A program made the position numbers and the translations under genes. From assembly GCF_002368195.1 (NCBI RefSeq), contig NZ_AP018178.1, positions 7,452,645 to 7,516,644 on the forward strand: a stretch of 64,000 nt of DNA. Reading direction: 5' to 3'. This stretch comes from Calothrix sp. NIES-2100. GTDB lineage: Bacteria; Cyanobacteriota; Cyanobacteriia; Cyanobacteriales; Nostocaceae. This document shows, piece after piece, positions 63,552 to 64,000 of the stretch. The notes under the pieces are model-generated. The model did not search any database and was not told the DNA's origin. It worked only from the letters and a program-made list of their open reading frames with translations. Within the stretch, counting starts at the first letter, position 1. Each line of letters begins with the position of its first letter.

Positions 63552-63980
63552 ATGGTTCAAATTTCCGAAACAACACAGACTAACACTCTGCCCTTACCTT
63601 CATCTGTGACTTCCAGAGGCGTTGCAGCCACAGAATTGCGCCCTTGGGGTTCTTTTACAGTTTTGGAAGAAGGACGCGGATACAAAATTAAACGCATCGA
63701 AGTTAAGCCTGGACACCGCCTCAGCCTGCAAATGCACCATCACCGCAGCGAACACTGGATTGTTGTTTCTGGCACAGCTCGGGTAGTTTGCGGCGATCGC
63801 GAAGTTTTGTTAACCAATAATCAGTCTACCTATGTACCTCAGTGTACAGCCCACCGCCTAGAGAATCCTGGTGTCATTCCCTTGGTTTTGATTGAAGTAC
63901 AAAATGGTGAGTACTTGGGTGAAGATGACATCATTCGTTATCAAGATGATTATGCCCGTACTGGCGAGCAAAGCCGTTAA
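63552..63980 (+). CDS. Cupin of the mannose-6-phosphate isomerase type II / ManC C-terminal kind
   Basis: 142 residues from the ATG at 63552, chosen because GAGG lies 6 bases upstream; an in-frame ATG at 63531 is less well placed. Residues about 25-142 form the cupin: RPWGSFTVLEEGRGYKIKRI, then RLSLQMHHHRSEHWIVVSGT (metal His cluster and Glu), TYVPQCTAHRLENPG. Stand-alone copies of this domain are found in cyanobacteria and may isomerise fructose/mannose 6-phosphate for GDP-mannose or act as a sugar-binding partner. The partner guanylyltransferase domain is absent. Fits the surrounding glycan genes. Confidence 0.88.
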   Translation: MVQISETTQTNTLPLPSSVTSRGVAATELRPWGSFTVLEEGRGYKIKRIEVKPGHRLSLQMHHHRSEHWIVVSGTARVVCGDREVLLTNNQSTYVPQCTAHRLENPGVIPLVLIEVQNGEYLGEDDIIRYQDDYARTGEQSR

Positions 63981-64000
63981 ATGGTCTTGATTTAGCAGTA

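Noticed and set aside
1..64000. tRNA or rRNA genes
   Set aside because: No GGTTCGA-type T-loop with matching arms was found in the spacers; GGTTCGACCC at 54821 lacks a cloverleaf.

Overview
The window reads as a piece of chromosome from a filamentous, probably heterocyst-forming cyanobacterium of the Nostoc/Anabaena/Calothrix type. The evidence is dense HIP1 octamers (GCGATCGC) inside and between genes, many short tandem heptamer repeats (STRRs such as TGACCAA, TTGTCAT, CCCTAGC) in the spacers, a ferredoxin-type sulfite reductase and a GOGAT with no adjacent small subunit, DUF92/VTE6-like and DUF2382 proteins, CHAT and AAA-like ATPases, and an AT-leaning base composition. I see no rRNA, tRNA, CRISPR array, prophage or intact insertion sequence.

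Layout. 0-8 kb: the 5' part of an ADP-ribosylglycohydrolase gene (cut by the window edge), a small secreted barrel-like protein, a sulfite reductase with an unusual C-terminal ribbon-helix-helix-like tail, then a two-gene leftward operon. That operon encodes a CHAT protease fused to an ATPase domain, and a membrane-spanning ATPase with TPRs and a periplasmic branched-chain-amino-acid-type binding domain. 8-14 kb: rsmE, a TPR protein, a LEA-like Lys/Ala protein, a lipase overlapping tail-to-tail with a VOC protein, and a DUF92 kinase. 13.8-17.2 kb: a parvulin-type prolyl isomerase overlapping a cNMP-domain/C39-like/ABC exporter. 17.3-20.3 kb: an Rpn-type nuclease-like protein, a 42-bp tandem array, a decayed membrane-protein gene and a KirBac-type potassium channel. 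20.4-28 kb: an MFS exporter, three DUF2382 (two with PRC-barrel) stress-type paralogues, a small secreted protein, a Tat-exported multicopper oxidase, and a second 21-bp-period coding array. 28-37.5 kb: an Hsp70-like protein, UV endonuclease UvsE, PhzF-like and SDR enzymes, ilvH, a BON protein, an alpha/beta hydrolase and infC. 37.7-44.9 kb: an MFS/NTT-like membrane domain fused to HEAT repeats, a DUF389 protein divergent from an Na+/H+ antiporter, and dxr. 45-53.6 kb: five adjacent large GT-C/DUF2079 polytopic membrane proteins. 54.8-64 kb: a NodB-type polysaccharide deacetylase, the 1566-residue glutamate synthase, a phosphodiester-glycosidase-domain protein and a mannose-6-phosphate-isomerase-type cupin.

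How it fits together. Most housekeeping genes stand alone, and convergent pairs are often separated by hairpins. A glycan theme runs from 45 kb to the right edge: lipid-linked-sugar glycosyltransferases, a deacetylase, a phosphodiester glycosidase and a mannose-phosphate cupin. A stress/desiccation theme is scattered through the rest: LEA-like 11-mers, PRC/DUF2382, BON, UvsE, Hsp70. The strongest candidate for an undescribed system is the CHAT-ATPase plus transmembrane ATPase-binding-protein operon at 3.7-8.0 kb. Other points for follow-up are two unrelated tandem arrays sharing a 21-bp (heptad) period, and heptamer repeats that have entered coding sequences (rsmE, the ABC exporter, the kir start codon).
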